NCBI GenBank assembly: GCA_022641835.1 | Contig: CP048718.1 | Location: forward strand, 248,001 to 312,000 | Source: Petasospora fabianii | Lineage: Eukaryota; Ascomycota; Saccharomycetes; Phaffomycetales; Wickerhamomycetaceae | DNA: 64,000 nt | Direction of reading: 5' to 3' | Shown here: positions 7,959 to 17,903 of the stretch, piece after piece | Layout of the letters: each line of letters starts with the position of its first letter | Numbering within the stretch: the stretch's first letter is position 1 | The notes under the pieces: model-generated | Seen by the model: the letters and a program-made list of their open reading frames with translations, nothing else | Database searches by the model: none | What the model was told of the DNA's origin: nothing | Translations under genes and position numbers: made by a program

Positions 7959-10181
7959 ATGAACTTCCTTTCAAAGACACTCAGCTCCTTCACGGGATCC
8001 TCGATTCCTTATACGCTTGGTGACGAGCATCTGACAGACGCGTCGCTTCCACAGTCCGTCTGGCGAATGTTTGATGGTGTCAAGAAGGACGATTCGACAC
8101 CTTGCACTGTGTTTCAGAGAGATAGAGACGGTTCAGAACTCGATGCCTTGGCATTGAACTCGCTTAGAAAGATCAGAAGCTTGCGATTGCCTGGTGTGCT
8201 CAAGGTGCTGGACACTTTTGAGACAGACTCAACTCTACACATTATCACAGAGAGGGCAATGCCATTGATCGATGTGATACGCACCGTGGAGACTACTGAT
8301 TCCATGCTACAACTTATTGTGTTCTCTGTCACGAAGGCAGTCAAGTTTGTCAATGTCGAGGGAAGCTCGGTGCTTGGTCATTTGAACTTGGGCTCAGTGT
8401 TCATCACACAAGGTGGAGAGATCAAACTTGGTGGGTTTGAAGTTTGTACTCATTTACAATCTGATCCAAACCAACCACTTTATAGATCATCAAGAGCATT
8501 ACCAGGCTTCTCAGATAATGTCCCACCTGAGGTTGAGACCTCGGGTGTTGATGTCTACAGAGGCAACTCTGCATACAAGCTCGATTCATGGAGACTTGGT
8601 GCCTTCATCTACAGCCTGTTCAACGATTGTACATTGAATTTCTCCAAAGATGAGATGATTAAGGGTAAAGGGATTCCAAAGAACATGATTCCAGCTTATA
8701 AGAAGATTACAAGCACTTCCATAACTGCCAGAGCCACCGTTGAGCAGTTCCTCAAGAATGGACAGAACACATACCTGAACAATGAGATCATTGACATTTA
8801 CCAAGAGCTTGAGGAGTTTGGTCTTAAAACTGAAGATGAAAAGATTCGCCTCTTTGAGTCGTTGGAATCTGTCAAAGATGATGCCCCACCAGGTTTCCTC
8901 GAGTACAGAATTGTCCCAGAACTCGTCTCTTTCTTTACACAGTCACCACAACAAGGTGCATTTGCCCTCAAACTTATCCTCTCATATGGTGAAAACCTCA
9001 ATAAGGAGGCTTTCTCCAAACTTATAAAACCAATCATTATTAAGGCATTCACACTCCCAGACAGACAGATTCGAATGCTCTTGCTTGGATTCCTTCCAAA
9101 ATACATTGATCACCTTGACAAGTCAGATGTCAGTGACAGGATCTTTACCCAATACACCACCGGTTTCTCAGACTCTAATGCAGCCATCAGAGAGGAATCT
9201 GTCAAGGCTGTCTTGTACATGGCACCAAAACTCTCAGAGAGACAATTGAACAACGACTTGCTCAGATTCCTCGCCAGGACCCAAGCTGATGAGAAACAAG
9301 AGATTAGATGCAACACTACAATATGTATTGGCAAGATTGCTGAGACACTCAACAAGTCATCGAGACCAACGGTTCTCGCCACTGCATTCTCCAAGGCTCT
9401 TAAAGACCCATTCATTCATTCTCGTCTTGCTGCACTGATGGCACTCACTTCAAGCATTGAATACTTCACACCAGAGATCATTTCTAATAAGATTCTTACC
9501 GTGATTGCACCTTCACTTCTTGATAAATCCTCTAAGGTTCGTGATGAGGCACAGAAGGCATTTGATCTGTTCTTTCAAAAGATCAAACAAGAAGCTGCAA
9601 AGCTTCCAATTGATCAAGACACAACAGATGATACAGTAGATGAAGTCTCTGCAAACATGCAAAACTTTGGCATATCATTTACAAACACATTCAGCAAGAT
9701 CACATCCAATCTTGGGGGATCATTGAACCCACAAACATCGCTATCACCATCCCCCCAGGATTCAAGAGCTGGTACACCCCAAGTTGTCGATTCCTTCAAG
9801 AGAGAGATTCCTCCTGCTGGCATGAAGACCACCACTGTCAAACCAAAGATAGATCACTCGTCTTGGGCTGATGAAATAGAAAATGACGATGACGATGATG
9901 TTGATGGATGGGGACAAGACGAGGATGAGATTGAGGCCGATGACGGATGGGGCTTTGGTGCTACTGAAGCTAAGTCTGTTGCTAAGCCAAAGACTGTACC
10001 TGTTTCAAAGAGTATGGCTCCAAAGGTGACTAGATTAGCCACAGAGACTAAACCAAAATTGGGCAAAACTACTACATCTTCTGGTGCAGCTAAGAAGGGA
10101 TTGCAGTTGAAGGCTAAGAGTAAGCTTAATATTAAGATGGAGGTTGATGATGATGAAGATGGATGGGGTGATGGCTGGTAA
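7959..10181 (+). CDS. CEX1: SCYL1-like pseudokinase/HEAT protein Cex1 (tRNA export)
   Basis: The ATG at 7959 opens a 740-residue protein. Residues about 1-270 have a protein-kinase layout, but the active-site motifs are lost: HRDxxxxN is replaced by HLNLGSVF and DFG by GGFE. Residues about 290-560 are HEAT repeats (PIIIKAFTLPDRQIRMLLLGFLP, then repeats of similar spacing). The C-terminal tail is disordered and acidic with tryptophan motifs (DGWGQDEDE, DDGWGFGA, DEDGWGDGW). The architecture and length (S. cerevisiae Cex1 is 761 residues) support Cex1. Family knowledge: it collects aminoacyl-tRNA at the cytoplasmic face of the nuclear pore and has links to COPI. The Trp-acidic tail could bind trafficking adaptors, which is inference. 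It is convergent with the exchanger gene, with 60 bp between the two stops. Confidence 0.9.
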   Translation: MNFLSKTLSSFTGSSIPYTLGDEHLTDASLPQSVWRMFDGVKKDDSTPCTVFQRDRDGSELDALALNSLRKIRSLRLPGVLKVLDTFETDSTLHIITERAMPLIDVIRTVETTDSMLQLIVFSVTKAVKFVNVEGSSVLGHLNLGSVFITQGGEIKLGGFEVCTHLQSDPNQPLYRSSRALPGFSDNVPPEVETSGVDVYRGNSAYKLDSWRLGAFIYSLFNDCTLNFSKDEMIKGKGIPKNMIPAYKKITSTSITARATVEQFLKNGQNTYLNNEIIDIYQELEEFGLKTEDEKIRLFESLESVKDDAPPGFLEYRIVPELVSFFTQSPQQGAFALKLILSYGENLNKEAFSKLIKPIIIKAFTLPDRQIRMLLLGFLPKYIDHLDKSDVSDRIFTQYTTGFSDSNAAIREESVKAVLYMAPKLSERQLNNDLLRFLARTQADEKQEIRCNTTICIGKIAETLNKSSRPTVLATAFSKALKDPFIHSRLAALMALTSSIEYFTPEIISNKILTVIAPSLLDKSSKVRDEAQKAFDLFFQKIKQEAAKLPIDQDTTDDTVDEVSANMQNFGISFTNTFSKITSNLGGSLNPQTSLSPSPQDSRAGTPQVVDSFKREIPPAGMKTTTVKPKIDHSSWADEIENDDDDDVDGWGQDEDEIEADDGWGFGATEAKSVAKPKTVPVSKSMAPKVTRLATETKPKLGKTTTSSGAAKKGLQLKAKSKLNIKMEVDDDEDGWGDGW

Positions 10182-10241
10182 TAGTCGATAACTCTTTCAA
10201 TCGTAAAGTTCATTATAGTGCATCTAAAAAGTGTAATACAA

Positions 10242-12191
10242 TCACATAGAAACCCAAACGTTAACAGTAGTAACAAGACACCACCAAAAGATAGCAGCAG
10301 CACCAATGGTGCGGTCAATCATCCATCCTCTCCATGGAACAGCGATAGCATAAAAGGCAAGCATGAAGATTAAACCAACGCTACTAATCTTGAAATTGAT
10401 ATCCATATCCAATTCCATCCACTGACGACCCTTCATCATGTTGATAACGAGTCCATTGACACCGATTCCGAAAAGTATGTAGAGTAATGGGGCACCAAGA
10501 CAAGCATGAAGCCCAACAATGCCCATATCGAGACCAGCAAGGGTTAAGTTAGAGACCAAGTCACCTGTGGAATTACCCAAAGCAAGGATTGTGAGGCCAA
10601 GGAGTGATTCTGGCATCCGGAGAATGACTCCAAGGTTTTTGAGGAGTAGGATGAGATGAGAGGAGGACAGGATGATCACGAGGATTGATGAGACGAAACC
10701 AAAGACTGGGATCGTTATTGTGTGGGGAGTTATGTAGTTTAGCAGAAGTAGGATCATAGTTATGGCAAGTATTTGAATTGGGGATGGTTTAGTGACGAGT
10801 GTGCATATGAATAACGTTGGAAGGGTCAAGATTTGGAATAGAAAGAGACAGTGTTTAAACCTGAGTTCCTTAGCGTGCACATCCTGGTTCTTATAGAGAT
10901 GAATGGGTAACACGGGGCATAGAAAGTTAAGACACACAATGATTGGTGATGTGAGGTATGTTAAAAGAGTCTTGGGTTCGTTGTCAGTTAATGGTGAGAG
11001 TAGATACCTCCACCATGGTCCATCTTTCGTGATGACACTCTGTTCTGTAGTGGTATCAGTCGGTTCAGAAGATTCTTCATCGATTATGGAGTCAATGACT
11101 ATCTGAGGCAGGGGTAAAGGTGGAATGTGAGTGATGTTGTTGATCTGATCACTGGATTTTGACTTGAAATGTTCATGATCATTTCTATCTTGCCTCAATT
11201 GAACATGTTCTGTGCTGTTGTACGCACGATCAAGCGATGGTCTAGTCAGCAATGACCCCCCCTCGTCGTTTTCAACTTCTTTAGATCTCCAGATTCTTTG
11301 AGCTTCCAATATACTAACAGGTTGAATGCCCTTCAGTTGGTTCTGATCCAGTGAATTGATGGATCTGGAGTCACTGTGTTCCTCAGCATGCAACAAACCT
11401 TCCTCCATAACAGAGCGAGTACCATCCTCATCAATCCCCACAACAACGTCATTCTTGTACATAATCTGGTATCCGACGTATCCCACATACCCGGATATCA
11501 TCAATAAACATTCCATATTCCATAACTTCCCATCACTGATGAAGATAAATGCAGTACCAACGAGTGCTGTGAAAGTTATCAGATCCCATACAAATCTCAT
11601 ATTGTCAGCTTCAAAGGGCCTTACGAGACCCATACCACCAACAACGACACAAATGACAAAATTTGCAGCACCTACAAGCTCACCGAGTGCCAATGAGGCA
11701 GAATGATGCGACATGGCGGAGTAAGTGCTGAATATGTCTGGTGTGGCGTTGCCGAGAGCAAGTAGTGTAAGACCAGCAATCTTGGGAGATATGTGAAGAT
11801 GGTGAGCCAGAAGGGATAAGTTAGGGTATAAGAAATGTTGTGTGACGAGTGCAGATAAGAGGAAGTAAAAGAGTAAGAGAAGAAGTGAAAGGAGTAAGAT
11901 TGTGAAGCGTCTTTCGGTTGATATGGAACAATAGTAGTGTTGAGCAAGAGAGAATGTTGTTGTGGAGCAATTTTGGGAGATAAAATCGCAAGTGGTCGGG
12001 TAGTCTTTATGGGATAGTATAGAGATGTCACAAGAGTCCTCAGATGTATCACCCGGACCAAGTAGATGCGTTTGAGGTTGTTGAAATGCAGATGCAGTAA
12101 GTGAGACTGTGGGGAGGACGAGTAGTAGCAACATGAGGAGCCCTTGCGGAGAAGCATCGATCCTGGTGAATATTCGTTGTCGTACAAGCAT
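10242..12191 (-). CDS. Cation/Ca2+ exchanger family membrane protein, YDL206W-like
   Basis: The first ATG is at 12191 (MLVRQRIF), giving 649 residues. There are two blocks of about five membrane segments separated by a hydrophilic loop (residues about 255-390). Each block has one alpha-repeat signature of the Na+/Ca2+ exchanger superfamily: LLALGNATPDIFST in the first and LTILALGNSTGDLVSN in the second. These GN(A/S)TxD motifs form the ion-binding site. An N-terminal hydrophobic segment could be a signal anchor. S. cerevisiae YDL206W is the closest recalled relative; it is uncharacterised. Transport of Ca2+ or another cation across an internal membrane is inferred from the family, and the ion is not determinable here. 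Confidence 0.87.
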   Translation of the reverse strand: MLVRQRIFTRIDASPQGLLMLLLLVLPTVSLTASAFQQPQTHLLGPGDTSEDSCDISILSHKDYPTTCDFISQNCSTTTFSLAQHYYCSISTERRFTILLLSLLLLLFYFLLSALVTQHFLYPNLSLLAHHLHISPKIAGLTLLALGNATPDIFSTYSAMSHHSASLALGELVGAANFVICVVVGGMGLVRPFEADNMRFVWDLITFTALVGTAFIFISDGKLWNMECLLMISGYVGYVGYQIMYKNDVVVGIDEDGTRSVMEEGLLHAEEHSDSRSINSLDQNQLKGIQPVSILEAQRIWRSKEVENDEGGSLLTRPSLDRAYNSTEHVQLRQDRNDHEHFKSKSSDQINNITHIPPLPLPQIVIDSIIDEESSEPTDTTTEQSVITKDGPWWRYLLSPLTDNEPKTLLTYLTSPIIVCLNFLCPVLPIHLYKNQDVHAKELRFKHCLFLFQILTLPTLFICTLVTKPSPIQILAITMILLLLNYITPHTITIPVFGFVSSILVIILSSSHLILLLKNLGVILRMPESLLGLTILALGNSTGDLVSNLTLAGLDMGIVGLHACLGAPLLYILFGIGVNGLVINMMKGRQWMELDMDINFKISSVGLIFMLAFYAIAVPWRGWMIDRTIGAAAIFWWCLVTTVNVWVSM

Positions 12192-12673
12192 CACCGAACA
12201 ATAGATGGAAATATATATATGGGAGACGACCTTAGAGAGCCAAGACTAGCTGTATTCGTATATATATGTAGACCAAGACTTTGTATAATGGGTACTAAAA
12301 GGTTCCGTCGCGGGGGAGCGTAGTGCCCCATATCAAAATCTGATAAGAGTGTGGCTTTGAGCGTCTATGTGTTATAGAAGATGAGATATGTCTACTGAGA
12401 GGGTATAATGTAATGAAGAGAGTACTAGTCGACTTCTGTTTTATCAATAGTCGCCAAAAAGGGCTTTCGATCTACACAACCAGTAGCTGTTAAACTTTCA
12501 TTAAGACTAGTGTACAAGGTATTCTTTTTCAAATGAAGACAGAAAGGGGGTCATGAAGTGTGGATATCAAATCATCATTGTGCAAAGATGTGCATGTGTA
12601 ATGCTGAAGTGGTTTAAGGAGAGGATAAATGTGTGTGGGGTTGTATGCCGGTTGGCCAGGACTGAACGGGTGC
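12192..12673. other. Intergenic region, exchanger promoter and NHP2 3' flank
   Basis: 482 bp between two minus-strand genes. TATA-like runs lie at 12211-12220 and 12258-12268, just upstream of the exchanger start. A short G/C inverted run (GGGG/CCCC) is visible at 12313-12329. I see no tRNA, snoRNA or coding frame that I could support. Confidence 0.4.
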
Positions 12674-13135
12674 TTACTCAAGAGCTGGGATCTCCTTGAC
12701 AACCTCATCAAAAGTCTCACGGTACTCCTCAGCCTTCTCAGCGTTCTTCTTGTTCTTACCACCGCCTGGGACAATCATAACAACAGAAGTTGGTCTCTTA
12801 GTGGCACCGGCAGAACCGAGATCCTCCTTTGATGGAACAAAGAGGAATGGCACAGCGGAGTCCTCACAGAGAACTGGAATGTGGGAAATAACATCTGGTG
12901 GAGAGATATCACCGGCAATGACAACAAGACCCTTCTCACCTTTTCTGAGAGCCTTGACAACTTCCTTAACACCTCTCTTGACGTGCTTAGCCTTGGAAGC
13001 CTTCTTAACAGTCTTGAGCACCTTCTTGTTAAGCTTCTTTGGAGCGAGTGGCTTAGCGAACGGAAGAACCGCTGGCATTCTCTTCTCGTAGTTGTCCTCA
13101 CCTTCCTCTTTCACAGACTTGTCCTTCTTAGCCAT
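12674..13135 (-). CDS. NHP2: H/ACA snoRNP protein Nhp2
   Basis: The ATG at 13135 gives 153 residues, close to the 156 of S. cerevisiae Nhp2. A lysine-rich N-terminus is followed by the L7Ae/L30e RNA-binding fold: KHVKRGVKEVVKALRKGEKG, LVVIAGDISPPDVISHIPVLCED and VPFLFVPSKEDLG. This is the L7Ae family arrangement, and the N-terminal sequence PAVLPFAKPLAPKKLNKK places it in Nhp2 rather than Snu13. Nhp2 is a core protein of H/ACA RNPs that pseudouridylate rRNA, acting with Cbf5, Nop10 and Gar1 in the nucleolus. It shares a 237 bp divergent promoter with MRPL7, which has a CACGTG at 13248-13253 and a T tract at 13206-13214. Confidence 0.96.
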   Translation of the reverse strand: MAKKDKSVKEEGEDNYEKRMPAVLPFAKPLAPKKLNKKVLKTVKKASKAKHVKRGVKEVVKALRKGEKGLVVIAGDISPPDVISHIPVLCEDSAVPFLFVPSKEDLGSAGATKRPTSVVMIVPGGGKNKKNAEKAEEYRETFDEVVKEIPALE

Positions 13136-13247
13136 CTTTAATGTGCTTTCTTACGTTATTGGTGGAAAAGCACACCAAAAAGAGAAAGTGCTCTTCGCCT
13201 GGAAATTTTTTTTTGGGAGGTTTAAAGTGACCGGATATCTACCATGT

Positions 13248-13253
13248 CACGTG
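13248..13253. promoter_or_regulatory. CACGTG E-box in NHP2/MRPL7 promoter
   Basis: TCACGTGG sits midway between the divergent starts of NHP2 and MRPL7. Cbf1 binds RTCACRTG; in many non-Saccharomyces yeasts it is associated with ribosomal and mitochondrial ribosomal protein genes. Binding is inferred only. Confidence 0.45.
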
Positions 13254-13372
13254 GAAAAATTATTCACCCTCGGAATTCTGATCTCTCAAAAAGTCCTTCG
13301 ACGAACAAAACGACATATGAACATATTTAACACTTTTTATACAACGTTTCAGTTAGCAACAGGACCTATCTA

Positions 13373-14305
13373 ATGATTTCTCAAAGACTAGCTGTGTTTC
13401 CACAGTCGGCCACGATAGGCGCACGCTTTTTCTCGGCGTCTGCAGCCGTTGGTGGAAAGCCTGGGTGCAATATCGTTAAGCCAGTCCATCACAGAGTCAA
13501 GATTGACAAGAGTAAACTGTCTCCACGTTTTGAGGGGCTCAAATATAATAAGAATGACATCAGATCACCAGGTTATAAGCCTGTTGCGACGCATCAGGAC
13601 CGTGTTGCAGAGTACTACGAAAACACCATCAAATCTGATCTCCTTTTGATCAATGCACAGAACACTGAGATGACACAACTCGGTAATAAACGCAGACAAT
13701 GGGATGGTTCATCGCCCTTCCACATTAACAGATCATTGAGAAAACCAAGTGGATCTGCAGCTGAGACCCCAAATGTCAAACCACACACCGTTGAGAATAT
13801 TCCACAGATTGAAGCTGTACATATCAACTGTTATGTTGAACAGGCTAAGGACAATGCTAATCATGCCATTAGTGCCCTAGTTCAACTTCAACAGATCACA
13901 GGAGTTAAGGCTGCGCCAATCTACTCCAAGACTAACGTCTTGCATTGGAGAGTACGTGCTGGATACCAGATGGGTGCCCGTGTGACGCTCAAAGGTCGTC
14001 CAATGCATCAATTCCTCACAACTCTTACAGAAGTTGTTCTACCAAGAATCAGAGAGTACAAGGGTATCTCTAACAGATCAGGTGACAATACCGGTAACAT
14101 CCAGTTTGGTCTCAGACCTGAAGATGTGAAATTCTTCCCAGAGATTGATGCTAACCAAGATTTGTGGCCAAGAACTTATGGTTTCCACGTTAACGTTGTC
14201 ACTTCTGCCCAGACAGATTCCGAGGCAAGAACTCTTTTGAGTGCATTTGGACTTCCATTCCACGGTTCCGAAAGAGGTGTTAAGCCAGAGAACATCGAGT
14301 ACTGA
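13373..14305 (+). CDS. MRPL7: Mitochondrial large-subunit ribosomal protein uL5m (Mrpl7)
   Basis: The ATG at 13373 opens a 310-residue protein; S. cerevisiae Mrpl7 is 292. The first 25 residues (MISQRLAVFPQSATIGARFFSASAA) are basic, Ser/Ala-rich and lack acidic residues, as expected of a mitochondrial targeting signal. The uL5 core is in the C-terminal half: TGVKAAPIYSKTNVLHWRVR, GARVTLKGRPMHQFL, LPRIREYKGI and FGLRPEDVKFFPEID. It acts in the central protuberance of the mitoribosome. It is convergent with BRE4, with 157 bp between stops. Confidence 0.95.
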   Translation: MISQRLAVFPQSATIGARFFSASAAVGGKPGCNIVKPVHHRVKIDKSKLSPRFEGLKYNKNDIRSPGYKPVATHQDRVAEYYENTIKSDLLLINAQNTEMTQLGNKRRQWDGSSPFHINRSLRKPSGSAAETPNVKPHTVENIPQIEAVHINCYVEQAKDNANHAISALVQLQQITGVKAAPIYSKTNVLHWRVRAGYQMGARVTLKGRPMHQFLTTLTEVVLPRIREYKGISNRSGDNTGNIQFGLRPEDVKFFPEIDANQDLWPRTYGFHVNVVTSAQTDSEARTLLSAFGLPFHGSERGVKPENIEY

Positions 14306-14462
14306 GTGCTTATGACCTGTGCCCCCATATAGCAAAATAACTTTAACGAGATCTGTACATATGCATCGCAAATGAGTTATCTTACACACGTAGTGAACTA
14401 CAGAAACTTCTATCTTTTGAACTTCCTGTATCAACTCTATATGTTCAAAAGTAAACCGCTCA

Positions 14463-17400
14463 TCAATCGTCATATCTGTCAACAATGCTCTTTCTACTCA
14501 CAACTCTCATCAGCGAGAGTGGGATATCACCTTCATCACCTTCATCACCGTATTCACCAAATGACCTGGTACTTGCTCCATCATCACCACGGAACCATGA
14601 TCCTAGAGAGAATACCCTTTTCCTGAATCCATTAGATAACCCGGTTCTTCTTGAATCAGTAGAGGCGTCATCTCCATGAATAGCAACAGGATCGTTTTCA
14701 CTGTTATAGGATTCCTCTTCACTACTATCACCATCTCCTTCGACAAACTCTGAGTGAACATCTCCTCCACCAACAGCAGGCGTAGTCGTCGTCTGAGCAT
14801 TAGAACCCTCCACAACCTGCTTATAACCTCTAGCAGCCTGTGCTGCGTAGTCAGAATAAAGTGAGCGACTGAGGAACCCATACTTAAACTCATTAACACC
14901 AACAAGAACTTTAGTAAGCTCAGTTAATTCTTCAATGTACTGTATAACTTCTTCAATAGCAGCACTGGAGGCATTCCAACTCAAGAACTTACCTTTCAAG
15001 ATTCTGTCAACTGCACCAGATCTTCTGTGACTGAAACTCATCACAATCTCAGAATCACTTTCACTATCAGATGTTGCCGGGCTTAGCCTTGCTGATCTAT
15101 GATATTTCCCCTTGACAAGTTCATTGACTTTCAACAGGAGTCTATCATGAGCAATCTTGGAACTTGGAAGATACTGCGGTAATGGTGACTTGTTTTGAAG
15201 GGCAAATCCAACAGCTTTCACAGTATTACTCATTGAGGCAATGGTTTGTCTTCGATATGGATGTGCCTCCTTGTTGAACTCTTCAATGATGGCTGAGCCA
15301 TATGCTCTTCTCAACTGAACAATGTTGTCTAATCTGTCCAGGATCTCTCTCAAGATGAAGATGATTTCGTTAAAGACCTTTTCAATATCTCTATAGTTGC
15401 CTTTCAAGCGAGGTTCATTCTTGGCGTCTTCTCTGTAGACGTCTGCCCTGGTTAATGACGATTTAGTTGCAGCAGATAACTTCTTAAAAGTATCATATCT
15501 TTTCTGAGAGATACTCATTTGAAGATTCTCACCATCGAGACCAGCTGAGAAGATAAGTAACAATTTGGAGATGTTCCCAGCCGATTCAACAACCTCCTTG
15601 ATGAGTTCATCCCTGGCCTTTATTGGGAAAGTGATCTGACACAAGAGAGCAACAGCACCACCATAGATCATAGCAAGACAACGTTTACCAAAGTTCTGAA
15701 GAATGGTACCACCAACCTCTGATGGAATAACAGCAGATAACAACACAATGTAAATGGAGATGATCCCGATAATAGCAGCCTTGACATATGGAGTACCCAA
15801 GAAGTAGTAATACCCTGGAATGGCACCAATGACAGTGACAACAACCTCAAGATATGGATTTGTCTGATGAATAGCAGACACATAGGACAGATATCCCCAT
15901 GCGGCACCACTAATGACACCTACACCTCTGAGGAAGAATACAAAGAAAGTGGAACCAAGCTCAGGTTCAAGAACAAGGATACAAACAAACCCGATCCATG
16001 TGCCCCTGATATCGACAAACCAGTGACGAGCCTCAGGTACAAACATTGGGAAAGTAGCCAATGTTAAACCAACGGCAATCTGCATACCGAAACGGATGTG
16101 TGGGATATGTGACTTATAAAACCGTACTATGTTAGACAGGAACTTATTCTTGGTTGACACCGTCGACTTAGACTCGATAGTCTTGTCATTGTCACCCAGA
16201 AAGATTCTAGAAGATGCATCACCATTCAATGTTGCACTATCGTTAAGTACGTCTGGTCTGTTGGCTGCATACCACCCTTTCATGGCACCTTTAGAGAACA
16301 AGAAAGAGACCCAAACACGTCTTCCAAAGAATCCCCTTTTTTCTCTCTCTACTCTGTATCGATAAATCCTCTCAGACTGCTTAAGCATGTTGCAGACGTT
16401 GTTGGCAGTCTCCTTGAAGTTCATATGGAACGAAGACATCAGAAACATCTCATCATTTGGGGTAATGAGATCATCTGCATCCGTTTCCAAGTTCTTAAAC
16501 TCTTCCTTTAGCTGTATGTCAAGTTGGGCAATGCCTCTAGCCAAGGAGTCCAGTTGCTCTTCAAAGTTCACAGCTTGGAGATCAATATCTTTGTGACCAT
16601 CCTTAACATCGTATGCGTAGGCAATCACCGTATTGATGATACTCATAGCCTTGCTAATCTCATCTCTCAAAGTTGTGAGTGCAGTTTCAGAGAGGTTAAC
16701 CGACTTGTGAAGATTCTCATTGGTAGTGAGTTGTAACTGACAAGCATTGATCAATGCATTAGTGTATGATAACTGTTCCCTGATGATGTCAATAGTGGGC
16801 TTAAGTTGAGCAGGGGACAGGTATGAGTATGAGATCTCGTAGGTGCATTCCTGAAGGACAGCTTGGGTCGAATTAAGCTTGGATCTTAGGGTTTTCTTCT
16901 TCTTGACAATTGGTGCCAGGTTAGACTTGCTTGGAGTAATGAAGAAGTTAACTGCTGATTCAATGGTGTCTTGTAGTTCAGTAGTGGTTTGGACAATGGA
17001 AGTACCTAAGTACGATGATCCAAACTCTGGGAAGATTAGCAGATTGCAAGCCAATGAAATGGCAATCCCAAGGAAGAATGGCACCGTAAAGTTTTTAGCT
17101 ATAGTTCCTGCATCAGTGGATATGTTGTCGGTGAAAGTGAAGTGAACAACAAGAAACAAAGGGAAAACAACAAAGAAGAACTTATGTGTGATGCATCTCA
17201 TCCACCCATGGAAGAACAACATCAGAACGTGTAGCACGGCCAGCCATGCTAAAGCAGCTCGATAGTTGTGGTAGTTTGTATGGAGCTGATCAACGTCACT
17301 GAGATCGGATTGACATATCTTTTGTGCAATAAACCTTCCAAAGAGGGCATATGCGTTTCCAAGTAGAAGACCCGTTGAGTTCAATAAGGCAGACTCCAAC

Positions 17401-17630
17401 ATGGTTCCGAACCGTCTCCCCGGGTGAACCATCACGGCAATGAGGGGCAACATCGCTGGTTCTCCACCGAGCTTACTCAACGTGTGTGGATTGAGACACA
17501 GAATCAACGCAATGGTGGAGTTGACCGTACTCTTAAACATTCGTCTTGAAAGGGTCTTGTTAGGCATCTTGGACCACAAGCGACGACCATAGGCCATCGC
17601 TAAAGCCCTGACACCATCCGATGAGCCCAT
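14463..17630 (-). CDS. BRE4: FUSC/aromatic-acid-exporter-type membrane protein Bre4
   Basis: The ATG at 17630 gives 1055 residues; S. cerevisiae Bre4 (YDL231C) is 1125. Two clusters of membrane helices are seen. One spans residues about 35-190 (TVNSTIALILCLN, LLGNAYALFGRF, HKFFFVVFPLFLVV). The other spans about 510-670 (GMQIAVGLTLATFPMF, TWIGFVCILVLEPELGSTF, AAIIGIISIYIVLLSA). They are separated by a long cytosolic helical region, and the C-terminal 350 residues are cytosolic with an acidic Ser-rich tail. This matches the ArAE_2_N/FUSC_2/ArAE_2 arrangement known for fungal Bre4-type proteins. In S. cerevisiae loss gives brefeldin A sensitivity, implying a role in endomembrane traffic. The substrate is unknown. 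The 273 bp upstream holds a Reb1-type palindrome and TCACGTGA. Confidence 0.9.
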   Translation of the reverse strand: MGSSDGVRALAMAYGRRLWSKMPNKTLSRRMFKSTVNSTIALILCLNPHTLSKLGGEPAMLPLIAVMVHPGRRFGTMLESALLNSTGLLLGNAYALFGRFIAQKICQSDLSDVDQLHTNYHNYRAALAWLAVLHVLMLFFHGWMRCITHKFFFVVFPLFLVVHFTFTDNISTDAGTIAKNFTVPFFLGIAISLACNLLIFPEFGSSYLGTSIVQTTTELQDTIESAVNFFITPSKSNLAPIVKKKKTLRSKLNSTQAVLQECTYEISYSYLSPAQLKPTIDIIREQLSYTNALINACQLQLTTNENLHKSVNLSETALTTLRDEISKAMSIINTVIAYAYDVKDGHKDIDLQAVNFEEQLDSLARGIAQLDIQLKEEFKNLETDADDLITPNDEMFLMSSFHMNFKETANNVCNMLKQSERIYRYRVEREKRGFFGRRVWVSFLFSKGAMKGWYAANRPDVLNDSATLNGDASSRIFLGDNDKTIESKSTVSTKNKFLSNIVRFYKSHIPHIRFGMQIAVGLTLATFPMFVPEARHWFVDIRGTWIGFVCILVLEPELGSTFFVFFLRGVGVISGAAWGYLSYVSAIHQTNPYLEVVVTVIGAIPGYYYFLGTPYVKAAIIGIISIYIVLLSAVIPSEVGGTILQNFGKRCLAMIYGGAVALLCQITFPIKARDELIKEVVESAGNISKLLLIFSAGLDGENLQMSISQKRYDTFKKLSAATKSSLTRADVYREDAKNEPRLKGNYRDIEKVFNEIIFILREILDRLDNIVQLRRAYGSAIIEEFNKEAHPYRRQTIASMSNTVKAVGFALQNKSPLPQYLPSSKIAHDRLLLKVNELVKGKYHRSARLSPATSDSESDSEIVMSFSHRRSGAVDRILKGKFLSWNASSAAIEEVIQYIEELTELTKVLVGVNEFKYGFLSRSLYSDYAAQAARGYKQVVEGSNAQTTTTPAVGGGDVHSEFVEGDGDSSEEESYNSENDPVAIHGDDASTDSRRTGLSNGFRKRVFSLGSWFRGDDGASTRSFGEYGDEGDEGDIPLSLMRVVSRKSIVDRYDD

Positions 17631-17751
17631 TTAGTCAGCTAGTCGTCTACCAGCTTGACTTGGTGATAAAGCAATCAAGTCTCTTAATACACAGAGAACA
17701 AACAATTGTAAAGGATTAAAGAAACTGCATGATCCGGGACTTTTGTTTAGA

Positions 17752-17808
17752 TCACGTGAGCGCATAATTCTTCCTATCGCCGGGTAGTTACCCGGCTGGC
17801 TCCGGGTG
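17752..17808. promoter_or_regulatory. BRE4 promoter: TCACGTGA plus Reb1-type palindrome
   Basis: A palindromic TCACGTGA (Cbf1-type) is at 17752-17759. A perfect inverted repeat follows at 17780-17797: GCCGGGTA, two spacer bases, TACCCGGC. It contains TTACCCG (17789-17795), the Reb1 consensus. A third half-copy CCGGGT is at 17803-17808. The region separates the BRE4 start from the SEC26 stop. Reb1 sites in yeast both clear nucleosomes and block transcription from upstream genes, which would suit this tandem junction. Confidence 0.5.
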
Positions 17809-17903
17809 AGCGGTGATATAAAATCATAAATAAGTCCGACTACGTATCATCAGTCTTGTCTCCTTGAATCATAAGGTTCCTCTATTTTACAAAAGTGGCA
17901 TAT

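Noticed and set aside
9854-10318. 154-codon minus-strand frame antisense to the CEX1 tail
   Set aside because: It is the shadow of the acidic GAT/GAA-rich CEX1 C-terminus, which reads as Ser/Ile/Phe runs in reverse. No independent protein character.
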